From: an uncultured Eubacteriales bacterium
Lineage (GTDB): Bacteria > Bacillota > Clostridia > Oscillospirales > Ruminococcaceae
Length of the DNA stretch: 5,306 nt
Reading direction: 5' to 3'
Assembly (NCBI GenBank): GCA_900318545.1
Contig: ONLC01000229.1
Coordinates: 1 to 5,306 of the forward strand
The notes beneath the pieces were generated by a model. The model did no database searches and had not been told where the DNA came from. It saw only the letters and a list, made by a program, of their open reading frames with translations. A program made the translations under genes and the position numbers. Shown piece by piece: positions 1 through 3,938 of the stretch. Positions within the stretch are counted from its first letter, which is position 1. Every line of letters starts with the position of its first letter.

Positions 1-57
1 AATTGACGAAATTTTGTTTTTACCGTCCTATCGGAAGTAGGGCGGTTATTTTTTATC
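1..57 (+). ncRNA. Antisense antitoxin RNA of copy 1, 3' part only
   Basis: This stretch matches, base for base in reverse complement, the body of the copy 3 antisense RNA (position 1 corresponds to 3303). It contains the terminator stem CCGTCCTA (23-30) with TAGGGCGG (38-45), followed by a T-rich tract running into the antisense of the toxin's last codons. By alignment to copy 3 the transcript should start about 19 bases left of the window and its -10 box about 25-30 bases left. The RNA would overlap the toxin stop codon and 3' end. The promoter itself cannot be seen. Confidence 0.6.
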
Positions 58-63
58 TTTTTT
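23..63 (+). terminator. Intrinsic terminator of copy 1 antitoxin RNA
   Basis: An 8-bp stem (23-30 with 38-45, one U-G wobble on this strand) has a 7-nt loop and is followed by TTATTTTTTATCTTTTTT. On the opposite strand the wobble becomes a C-A mismatch and the following bases are A-rich, so termination is directional: it stops rightward antisense transcription, not the toxin mRNA. Confidence 0.75.
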
Positions 64-135
64 GCAGATCGTTACCACGAGTGCAACTATGTTTGTTATG
101 AGGATAAGTAAACTGATTACTTCCATAACGCTCAT
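46..135 (-). CDS. Small hydrophobic type I toxin-like peptide, copy 1
   Basis: Encodes 29 residues starting MSVMEVISLLILITN and ending CKKDKK: a short N-terminus, one membrane span at about residues 5-24, and a basic tail. The M-S/T-V-x-E start, single span and lysine-rich end resemble the TxpA/BsrG and 'putative holin-like toxin' (Hol_Tox) peptides, which act at the membrane and are silenced by antisense RNAs. Family assignment is by eye. The ATG at 135 is chosen because AAGGGGGTG (complement of 142-150) lies 6 nt upstream. It has its own promoter and faces away from murT. The peptide is identical to that of copy 3 (3169-3258); the only difference I see between the two coding sequences is one synonymous base. 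An antisense RNA overlaps its last codons. The peptide could instead be a non-toxic small membrane protein, but the surrounding RNA architecture favours a toxin. Confidence 0.75.
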   Translation of the reverse strand: MSVMEVISLLILITNIVALVVTICKKDKK

Positions 136-143
136 TCTGCTCA

Positions 144-159
144 CCCCCTTGCGAGGGAA
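144..159 (-). promoter_or_regulatory. Shine-Dalgarno-hiding hairpin, toxin copy 1
   Basis: On the minus strand TTCCCT, loop CGCA, AGGGGG can pair (two U-G wobbles). The 3' arm is the Shine-Dalgarno of the toxin. The same hairpin occurs in copies 2 and 3, with a stronger stem in copy 3. Occluded translation starts are typical of type I toxin mRNAs; the function here is inferred. Confidence 0.5.
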
Positions 160-201
160 AGATTGAACCGCCTTGCCGCAGAGTGCAATACCCATGGCTT
201 T

Positions 202-230
202 ATTATAGCACAGATGTACGGGAATGTCAA
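202..230 (-). promoter_or_regulatory. Promoter of toxin copy 1
   Basis: On the minus strand TTGACA (complement of 225-230), a 17-nt spacer and TATAAT (complement of 202-207) form a perfect sigma-A consensus with a TGC extended -10. Transcription should start near 195. Its -35 box stands back to back with that of murT, 7 nt apart. Confidence 0.85.
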
Positions 231-237
231 TTCGGGC

Positions 238-266
238 TTGACAAAGCCTGCATTATGCTATAAAAT
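238..266 (+). promoter_or_regulatory. Promoter of the murT-gatD operon
   Basis: TTGACA at 238-243 is followed by TATAAAAT at 259-266. Reading TAAAAT (261-266) as the -10 gives the standard 17-nt spacer; reading TATAAA (259-264) gives 15 nt plus an extended TGC. It diverges from the toxin copy 1 promoter and aligns with the position and sequence of the copy 2 antitoxin promoter (3037-3065). Confidence 0.7.
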
Positions 267-298
267 AGTTATGTATGAATTTGTAACGGAGAATTGCT

Positions 299-1642
299 AT
301 GAGTATTAAAAACGCTTTTACAATATGGTTCGGAAAGCTGCTCGTTAAGGTGATGAAGCTGCTCGGCAAAGGGGCAGGGAATGCTCCCGGGCTTATCCTC
401 TGGACACTCAATAAGGACTGCCTTAAAGCCTTTAAGGTGGAGTGCCCCATCATCGCTGTGACGGGTACTAACGGCAAGACCTCGGTGACGAATTACCTCA
501 GCCACATTTTTATGTCGGGCGAGGGCAGGATCATCACCAACCCTCAGGGAAATAACCTCGATACGGGTATATGCTCGCTCCTGCTTGCTAACTGCGATAT
601 GAAGGGCAGGGTCAAGGCGGATTACCTTGTGCTGGAAACAGATGAGTCGCACGTGCCTGTTGTTTATTCCAAGCTCAGGCTTGAAACGCTGGTGCTTCTT
701 AACTTCTTCCGTGACCAGCTCGACCGTAACGGCGAGGTCGAAACGCTGATCTTAAAGGTGAAGAAGTTTCTTGAAACGTTTGAGGGCAATGTAGTCCTCA
801 ATGCCGATGACCCGAATGTTGCAAGGCTCGGAAAGGCAAACCCGAACAATAAGAACATCTACTATTTCAGCGTGGAGCGTTACAGCGGTGCAACCGATGA
901 GCCCTACGAGGTAGGTGAGGGTAAGTTCTGCCCGTTCTGCGGTGAGGAGCTCGCCTATGACTATTATCAGTACTCACACGTAGGGCGGTTTCACTGTCCG
1001 AAGTGCCATTTTGGCGAGGACAAGCCTTTCACGCTGGTAAAGAACGTTGATCTGAGCGTGCCCTCCTTTGAGGTTGACGGCGAGACCTATAAAACGGCTC
1101 ACAACAGCATTTATTATATGTACAACCTTGCAGCAGTGTATACTGCGGCAAAGCTTTATAACTTCGACAAGAAGGTGCTGCACGATACCTTTGAGCATTT
1201 TGAGGTCAACAACGGCAGACTTGAAAAGTTCAGCATAGGCGGAAGTGAGCTGCTTGTAAACCTTGCGAAAAACCCTGTCGGCGCTAATATGACCCTGCGT
1301 GTTATGAATGAGCAGGCAGGCGAAAAGGAGCTCCTTTTCGTGCTCAACGATAACCTTGCTGACGGTCACGATGTTTCGTGGATATGGGATATAAACTTCT
1401 CGGTTTTCAGAGATGTAAGCCGTGTTGTTACCTCGGGAACGAGAGCCTATGACATCGCTATCAGGATAAAGTGCTCGGGATATGACCCTGAGAAGATAAC
1501 CGTCAAGCCCGACCTTGACGACGCTATGGACGAGTTTTTCAAAAACGTCGGACAGAAATTTGCTATTGCAAACTACACGGCTATTCAGCCTACAAGAGCT
1601 GCTATAAAACGCTACAAGGAGAGGAGTGGTGGAAATGGCTGA
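299..1642 (+). CDS. murT: Lipid II isoglutaminyl synthase, Mur-ligase subunit MurT
   Basis: Encodes the ATP-using subunit of the MurT/GatD complex, which converts the alpha-carboxyl of the lipid II D-glutamate to the amide (D-isoglutamine) at the cytoplasmic face of the membrane. The 447 residues match the family length. The ATP-binding P-loop GTNGKT is at 56-61, LETDES at 112-117, and the MurT-typical LNFFRDQLDRNGE at 134-146. A zinc ribbon sits inside the Mur-ligase domain, with cysteines 211, 214, 233 and 236 (CPFC...CPKC). Later come NGRLEK at 305-310 and the C-terminal DUF1727-type segment with DGHDVSWIWD at 355-364. In this family an aspartate from the latter region completes the GatD active site; Asp355 is my best guess. 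The ATG at 299 is preceded by ACGGAG 7 nt upstream. The end overlaps gatD, so the subunits are probably translationally coupled. Confidence 0.95.
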   Translation: MSIKNAFTIWFGKLLVKVMKLLGKGAGNAPGLILWTLNKDCLKAFKVECPIIAVTGTNGKTSVTNYLSHIFMSGEGRIITNPQGNNLDTGICSLLLANCDMKGRVKADYLVLETDESHVPVVYSKLRLETLVLLNFFRDQLDRNGEVETLILKVKKFLETFEGNVVLNADDPNVARLGKANPNNKNIYYFSVERYSGATDEPYEVGEGKFCPFCGEELAYDYYQYSHVGRFHCPKCHFGEDKPFTLVKNVDLSVPSFEVDGETYKTAHNSIYYMYNLAAVYTAAKLYNFDKKVLHDTFEHFEVNNGRLEKFSIGGSELLVNLAKNPVGANMTLRVMNEQAGEKELLFVLNDNLADGHDVSWIWDINFSVFRDVSRVVTSGTRAYDIAIRIKCSGYDPEKITVKPDLDDAMDEFFKNVGQKFAIANYTAIQPTRAAIKRYKERSGGNG

Positions 1643-2384
1643 GCTTAAACTCCTGCATATGTACCCGAACCTCCTTGACCTTTACGGTGACAGCGGCAAC
1701 GTTGAGATACTCAAATACCGCTGCGGTCTGAGAGGGATAGACCTTAAAGTGTACAAGCACATTATCGGGGACGAGGATACGGATTTTGAGAATATGGACA
1801 TCATCTACCTCGGCGGCGGCGCCGACCTTGAACAGCAAATGCTCGCTGATGACCTGCTTAAATGCACGGACGGAATCAAGGCGGCTTATGAGAAGGGAGC
1901 ATTTCTGCTTATGATCTGCGGAGGCTATCAGCTTTTAGGGCAGTACTACCTCGACTCAAACGGAGAGAAGATCAAGGGTCTGGGGCTTTTTGATTACTAC
2001 ACCGAGGCCTCGACCGACAAGAGAAAGCGTTGTATAGGCAACATCGTTATTGAGGCTAAGCTTGGCGGTGAGGCTTACAAGGTCATCGGCTTTGAAAATC
2101 ACGGCGGACAGACTAAGGCTGTAAAAACGCCGTTCGGGCGAGTGCTTGCAGGCAACGGAAATGAGTTTTCAAGCTCGGTGGAGGGCTATATGGAGGAGCA
2201 CGTTGTGGCTACCTACCTGCACGGACCTCTCCTCTCGAAAAACCCGAAGCTCAGCGACCACATCATAAGCTATTGCATGAGCCGTCAGACCGGGGAGAAA
2301 TACACGCCCTCTGCTGTGAATGACAAGCTTGAAGAGGAGTGCCGAGAGGTGCTGCTGGAGAGACTGCTCGGGGAGAAGAAGTGA
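1635..2384 (+). CDS. gatD: Lipid II isoglutaminyl synthase, glutaminase subunit GatD
   Basis: A class I (CobB/CobQ-type) glutamine amidotransferase that hydrolyses glutamine and passes ammonia to MurT for amidation of lipid II. From the ATG at 1635 it has 249 residues, about the family length. The nucleophile is Cys95 in LLMICGGYQLLG and the catalytic histidine is His196 in YLHGPLLSKNP. The family motifs NIVIE (136-140) and GFENHGG (152-158) are present, and Arg131 or a neighbour fits the substrate-binding arginine known in staphylococcal GatD. No C-terminal synthetase domain is present, as expected, because MurT supplies it. The ATG at 1635 shares ATGGCTGA with the murT stop (8-nt overlap), with AAGGAGAGG about 10 nt upstream. 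In-frame GTG codons at 1626 and 1629 lie too close to that site to be preferred, but cannot be excluded. Confidence 0.95.
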   Translation: MAELKLLHMYPNLLDLYGDSGNVEILKYRCGLRGIDLKVYKHIIGDEDTDFENMDIIYLGGGADLEQQMLADDLLKCTDGIKAAYEKGAFLLMICGGYQLLGQYYLDSNGEKIKGLGLFDYYTEASTDKRKRCIGNIVIEAKLGGEAYKVIGFENHGGQTKAVKTPFGRVLAGNGNEFSSSVEGYMEEHVVATYLHGPLLSKNPKLSDHIISYCMSRQTGEKYTPSAVNDKLEEECREVLLERLLGEKK

Positions 2385-2385
2385 T

Positions 2386-2724
2386 ATGTTTTTCAGAAAA
2401 AAGAAAAGCCCCGAATCGGAGCTGGAGAAGCATCTGCGTGACCTGAAGCTTCGCAAAATAAACTATGTTGACGAGGGCTTTGACTCTCTCGGTACTGAGA
2501 TGAACAGCGACCCAAAATCCATAATGCGGCTGAAGCCCGTGAACTACTATGCGATAAAGCACAGCTATATTCTTGCAAGGCTTTACAGCTCGGAGGACAT
2601 GGAGGAAAACTATGTGCAGTTTTTCCGTTTTGAGGGCGAGCATCAGGAGGGCAAAACAGGCATCTACGCCCTTGACAGGGAGCTCACCGCAAGGGTACTG
2701 GCAAAGGTCGGAATAATAATATAA
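2386..2724 (+). CDS. Uncharacterised 112-residue protein, third gene of murT-gatD operon
   Basis: I do not recognise this protein. It starts 1 nt after the gatD stop with GGGGAG at 2370-2375 and ends just before the operon's hairpin, so it is very likely cotranscribed. The N-terminus MFFRKKKSPESELEKHLRDL is strongly charged and suggests a helix (about residues 8-22). It is followed by a mixed region with NYYAIKHSYILARLYS (about 58-73) and an acidic stretch SSEDMEENYVQFFRFEGEHQ. The C-terminus is short and hydrophobic (VGIII). No signal peptide, membrane span, cysteines or catalytic motif is evident. Codon use looks like that of gatD. A longer reading frame starting at 2320 would overlap gatD and has no ribosome binding site, so I reject that start. 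A role in cell-wall synthesis is suggested only by position. Confidence 0.8.
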   Translation: MFFRKKKSPESELEKHLRDLKLRKINYVDEGFDSLGTEMNSDPKSIMRLKPVNYYAIKHSYILARLYSSEDMEENYVQFFRFEGEHQEGKTGIYALDRELTARVLAKVGIII

Positions 2725-2727
2725 TGC

Positions 2728-2756
2728 AAACGCCCGAGGGGTTTCCTCGGGCGTTT
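2728..2756 (+). terminator. Hairpin terminator at end of murT-gatD operon
   Basis: AAACGCCCGAGG (2728-2739) and CCTCGGGCGTTT (2745-2756) form a perfect 12-bp stem with loop GGTTT, 3 nt after the last stop codon. Only three Ts follow, and these belong to the stem, so termination may be partial. The last two stem bases are also the first two of the next toxin's -35 box. Confidence 0.75.
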
Positions 2757-2783
2757 GACATTCCCGCACATCTGTGCTATAAT
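2755..2783 (+). promoter_or_regulatory. Promoter of toxin copy 2
   Basis: TTGACA 2755-2760, 17-nt spacer, TATAAT 2778-2783 with a TGC extended -10. Start is expected near 2790. The spacer holds the palindrome GCACATCTGTGC (2766-2777), which is repeated exactly in copy 3 and with one base changed in copy 1. Confidence 0.88.
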
Positions 2784-2825
2784 AATCACATGGGTATTGC
2801 ACTCTGCGGCAAGGCGGTTCAATCA

Positions 2826-2841
2826 TTCCCTCGCAAGGGGG
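2826..2841 (+). promoter_or_regulatory. Shine-Dalgarno-hiding hairpin, toxin copy 2
   Basis: TTCCCT (2826-2831), loop CGCA, AGGGGG (2836-2841). The 3' arm is most of the ribosome binding site AAGGGGGTG, which ends 6 nt before the ATG at 2850. Confidence 0.5.
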
Positions 2842-2849
2842 TGAGCAGA

Positions 2850-2939
2850 ATGAGCGTTATGGAAGTAATCAGTTTACTTATCCTCATAACAAACATAGTT
2901 GCACTCGTGGTAACGATCTGCAATATAGATAAAAAATAA
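2850..2939 (+). CDS. Small hydrophobic type I toxin-like peptide, copy 2
   Basis: Encodes 29 residues, MSVMEVISLLILITN followed by IVALVVTICNIDKK: one membrane span (about 5-24) with a charged tail. It differs from copies 1 and 3 only at residues 25-26 (Asn-Ile instead of Lys-Lys). The ATG at 2850 follows AAGGGGGTG by 6 nt. In-frame upstream codons (GTG 2841, ATG 2790) exist, but the GTG lies inside the ribosome binding site and the ATG is not in frame in copy 3, so neither is a conserved start. Transcribed from its own consensus promoter, immediately after the murT operon hairpin, and opposed by a convergent antisense RNA over its 3' end. Resembles TxpA/BsrG/Hol_Tox peptides; toxicity is inferred. 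Confidence 0.78.
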   Translation: MSVMEVISLLILITNIVALVVTICNIDKK

Positions 2940-2962
2940 CCGCCCTACTCGCACTAGGACGG
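2928..2962 (-). terminator. Intrinsic terminator of copy 2 antitoxin RNA
   Basis: Stem CCGTCCTA with TAGGGCGG on the minus strand (plus 2955-2962 and 2940-2947), extendable by two A-U pairs, is followed by TTATTTTTTATC opposite the toxin's last codons. The strong T-tract exists only in the antitoxin direction. Confidence 0.75.
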
Positions 2963-3030
2963 TTTAACTAAAAATTGAACCAATACTAGAGGGAGAACCG
3001 CTAAAGCCAAAGGCTGGTGCGATACCCTCT
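2929..3030 (-). ncRNA. Antisense antitoxin RNA of copy 2
   Basis: A perfect minus-strand promoter (3037-3065) should start transcription near 3030 with AGAGGGTATCGCACC. The RNA runs about 100 nt to the terminator at the toxin's stop codon and so pairs with the toxin mRNA 3' region, including its last codons. Its 5' part can fold: AGAGGG near the start pairs with CCCTCT (opposite 2988-2993), enclosing AGCC-TTT-GGCT. This folding element is absent from copy 3. The arrangement matches known type I pairs with overlapping 3' ends (txpA/RatA, bsrG/SR4). Exact ends are predicted from promoter and terminator positions. Confidence 0.72.
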
Positions 3031-3036
3031 TTAGTT

Positions 3037-3065
3037 ATTATAGCACAGAGAGGGCGGATTGTCAA
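3037..3065 (-). promoter_or_regulatory. Promoter of copy 2 antitoxin RNA
   Basis: On the minus strand TTGACA (complement of 3060-3065), 17-nt spacer, TATAAT (complement of 3037-3042), TGC extended -10. Back to back with the copy 3 toxin promoter, with 7 nt between the -35 boxes. Confidence 0.87.
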
Positions 3066-3072
3066 GTACGAA

Positions 3073-3101
3073 TTGACATTCCCGCACATCTGTGCTATAA
3101 T
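3073..3101 (+). promoter_or_regulatory. Promoter of toxin copy 3
   Basis: TTGACA 3073-3078, 17-nt spacer containing GCACATCTGTGC (3084-3095), TATAAT 3096-3101. Start is expected near 3108. Confidence 0.88.
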
Positions 3102-3144
3102 GAACCTATGGGTATTGCACTCTGCGGCAAGGCGGTTCAATCTA

Positions 3145-3158
3145 CCCCTCACAAGGGG
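3145..3158 (+). promoter_or_regulatory. Shine-Dalgarno-hiding hairpin, toxin copy 3
   Basis: CCCCT (3145-3149), loop CACA, AGGGG (3154-3158). Compared with copies 1 and 2, a stem U-G wobble has become C-G, so pairing is kept and strengthened while the loop base changes. The 3' arm is part of the ribosome binding site AAGGGGGGTG. Confidence 0.52.
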
Positions 3159-3168
3159 GGTGAGCAGA

Positions 3169-3258
3169 ATGAGCGTTATGGAAGTAATCAGTTTACTTAT
3201 CCTTATAACAAACATAGTTGCACTCGTGGTAACGATCTGCAAAAAAGATAAAAAATAA
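3169..3258 (+). CDS. Small hydrophobic type I toxin-like peptide, copy 3
   Basis: Same 29-residue peptide as copy 1: MSVMEVISLLILITN, a single span to about residue 24, then CKKDKK. The ATG at 3169 lies 6 nt after AAGGGGGGTG. The tail codons AAA AAA GAT AAA AAA TAA form, on the opposite strand, the T-tract of the antitoxin terminator, so the basic tail and the terminator constrain each other. It has its own promoter and convergent antisense RNA. No strong terminator follows on the plus strand until the hairpin at 3368-3389, so the mRNA probably reads across the whole antitoxin gene. Resembles TxpA/BsrG/Hol_Tox toxins; membrane toxicity is inferred from family resemblance and architecture. Confidence 0.78.
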   Translation: MSVMEVISLLILITNIVALVVTICKKDKK

Positions 3259-3281
3259 CCGCCCTACTTCCGATAGGACGG
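3241..3281 (-). terminator. Intrinsic terminator of copy 3 antitoxin RNA
   Basis: Minus-strand stem CCGTCCTA with TAGGGCGG (plus 3274-3281 and 3259-3266), 7-nt loop, then TTATTTTTTATCTTTTTT. In the toxin direction the stem has a C-A mismatch and is followed by TAAAAACAAAA, so it is not a terminator for the toxin mRNA. Confidence 0.77.
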
Positions 3282-3322
3282 TAAAAACAAAATTTCGTCA
3301 ATTGGCTGGTGCGATACCCTCT
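3247..3322 (-). ncRNA. Antisense antitoxin RNA of copy 3
   Basis: Starts near 3322 from a perfect promoter, with the same first bases as copy 2 (AGAGGGTATCGCACCAGCC), and ends about 75 nt later at the terminator opposite the toxin stop codon. It overlaps the last codons and 3' untranslated region of the toxin mRNA. It is shorter than the copy 2 RNA and lacks its 5' stem-loop; the middle segment and terminator loop also differ. Antitoxin role inferred from position and from known type I systems. Confidence 0.74.
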
Positions 3323-3328
3323 TTGATT

Positions 3329-3357
3329 ATTATAGCACAGAGAGTGCGGATTGTCAA
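3329..3357 (-). promoter_or_regulatory. Promoter of copy 3 antitoxin RNA
   Basis: On the minus strand TTGACA (complement of 3352-3357), 17-nt spacer, TATAAT (complement of 3329-3334), TGC extended -10. The -35 box begins 4 nt after the T-tract of the prepilin terminator. Confidence 0.87.
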
Positions 3358-3361
3358 GTGC

Positions 3362-3390
3362 AAAAAAGAGCCGCTCCGAAGAGCAGCTCT
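3362..3390 (-). terminator. Terminator of the prepilin gene
   Basis: On the minus strand GAGCTGCTC, UUCG tetraloop, GAGCGGCTC (one G-U pair) is followed by six Ts (complement of 3362-3367). In the plus direction the stem has a C-A mismatch but is followed after 3 nt by TTTTTG, so it may also weakly stop the toxin copy 3 mRNA. Confidence 0.88.
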
Positions 3391-3420
3391 CGTTTTTGTT
3401 TAATTAGGCTTTACACTCGA

Positions 3421-3891
3421 TTAGGTAGTAGCCTTAGTAATCTTAGTACCGATTGTGTGAGTCTTATCAGGATCTGTCTCAGGATCAGGATACTGACCAA
3501 GAATACCAGCACCTGTACCAGAAGCCCACTGAGCAAGAGTTACATTAAGATTGGAATCAACGGTCCAAAAAACGTAACCTACGCCGTCTCCATTGTCCTT
3601 AAGAGCCTTGTAAACTGCAACCTTAAGAGCACCTGTATCACTAGAAGCAGGCTTGTAAGCAGCACCAGAAGAAACGATGTCAGTTGTAGCGCCGCCCTCA
3701 GCGATGATGTCAGCAGCCTGATTGTTTACAGTTGTGAATACCAGCTTAGCGTTAGAGTTAGCACTCTTAAGTCTGGACTTCTTAACGTAGTTCATCATTG
3801 TAGGTACGAGGATAGCTGCCAGGATACCAATGATAGCGATTACGACTACGAGCTCTACGAGTGTAAAGCCCTTTCTGTTTGACTTTTTCAT
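3421..3891 (-). CDS. Type IV pilin-like prepilin (major pilin / pseudopilin)
   Basis: A 156-residue class III-signal prepilin. The short basic leader MKKSNRKG ends in Gly8, after which prepilin peptidase should cut to give Phe9 as the mature N-terminus (usually then methylated). Glu13 is the conserved +5 glutamate, and residues 9-30 (FTLVELVVVIAIIGILAAIL...) form the hydrophobic helix that anchors the subunit and builds the filament core. The C-terminal domain is small, has no cysteines, and ends in a Thr/Lys/Asp-rich tail. The ATG at 3891 is chosen because GGAGGG lies 7 nt upstream; the ATG at 3906 overlaps that site. It stands alone between its own promoter and a strong terminator, without assembly ATPase or peptidase genes in view, so it is a monocistronic, probably highly expressed subunit. 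It could serve pili, adhesion or competence; sequence alone does not decide. Confidence 0.92.
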   Translation of the reverse strand: MKKSNRKGFTLVELVVVIAIIGILAAILVPTMMNYVKKSRLKSANSNAKLVFTTVNNQAADIIAEGGATTDIVSSGAAYKPASSDTGALKVAVYKALKDNGDGVGYVFWTVDSNLNVTLAQWASGTGAGILGQYPDPETDPDKTHTIGTKITKATT

Positions 3892-3938
3892 AGAAAATCC
3901 CTCCATAAAAATATAAATAATTTTTTTGAAACGCCCCG

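Larger units (their letters stand above)
2755..3065 (+). repeat. Toxin-antitoxin unit, copy 2 (direct repeat of copy 3)
   Basis: Runs from the toxin -35 box to the antitoxin -35 box. It is homologous to copy 3 (3073-3357) across the promoter, leader, peptide, hairpin and antitoxin start. The segment between hairpin and antitoxin start (about 2963-3012) is longer than, and unlike, that of copy 3. The two units are separated by only 7 nt. Copy 1 (1-230) is the same unit inverted. Confidence 0.85.
3073..3357 (+). repeat. Toxin-antitoxin unit, copy 3
   Basis: Runs from the toxin -35 box to the antitoxin -35 box; a direct repeat of 2755-3065. Positions 3169-3303 match the reverse complement of 1-135 without gaps, with one difference that I can see, so copies 1 and 3 are the closest pair. 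Confidence 0.85.

Noticed and set aside
2263..2826. A 187-codon minus-strand open frame opposite gatD and the 112-residue gene.
   Set aside because: It crosses a terminator hairpin and a consensus promoter, is opposite two well-supported genes, and shows no recognisable family.
2790..2849. Longer in-frame version of toxin copy 2 starting at ATG 2790 (and copy 1 at 195), adding 20 residues.
   Set aside because: The ATG coincides with the predicted transcription start and so has no leader. In copy 3 the same ATG (3108) is out of frame with the peptide, while the downstream ATG with its ribosome binding site is conserved in all three.
1..3357. CRISPR-like or transposon terminal repeats.
   Set aside because: The repeats are whole gene units with promoters and coding sequence, not short spaced repeats, and no transposase or target-site duplication is visible.
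3358..3882. A 174-codon plus-strand open frame covering the prepilin gene.
   Set aside because: It is the antisense shadow of a clear prepilin, starts inside that gene's terminator, and gives a low-complexity Ser/Arg/Leu protein without a ribosome binding site.
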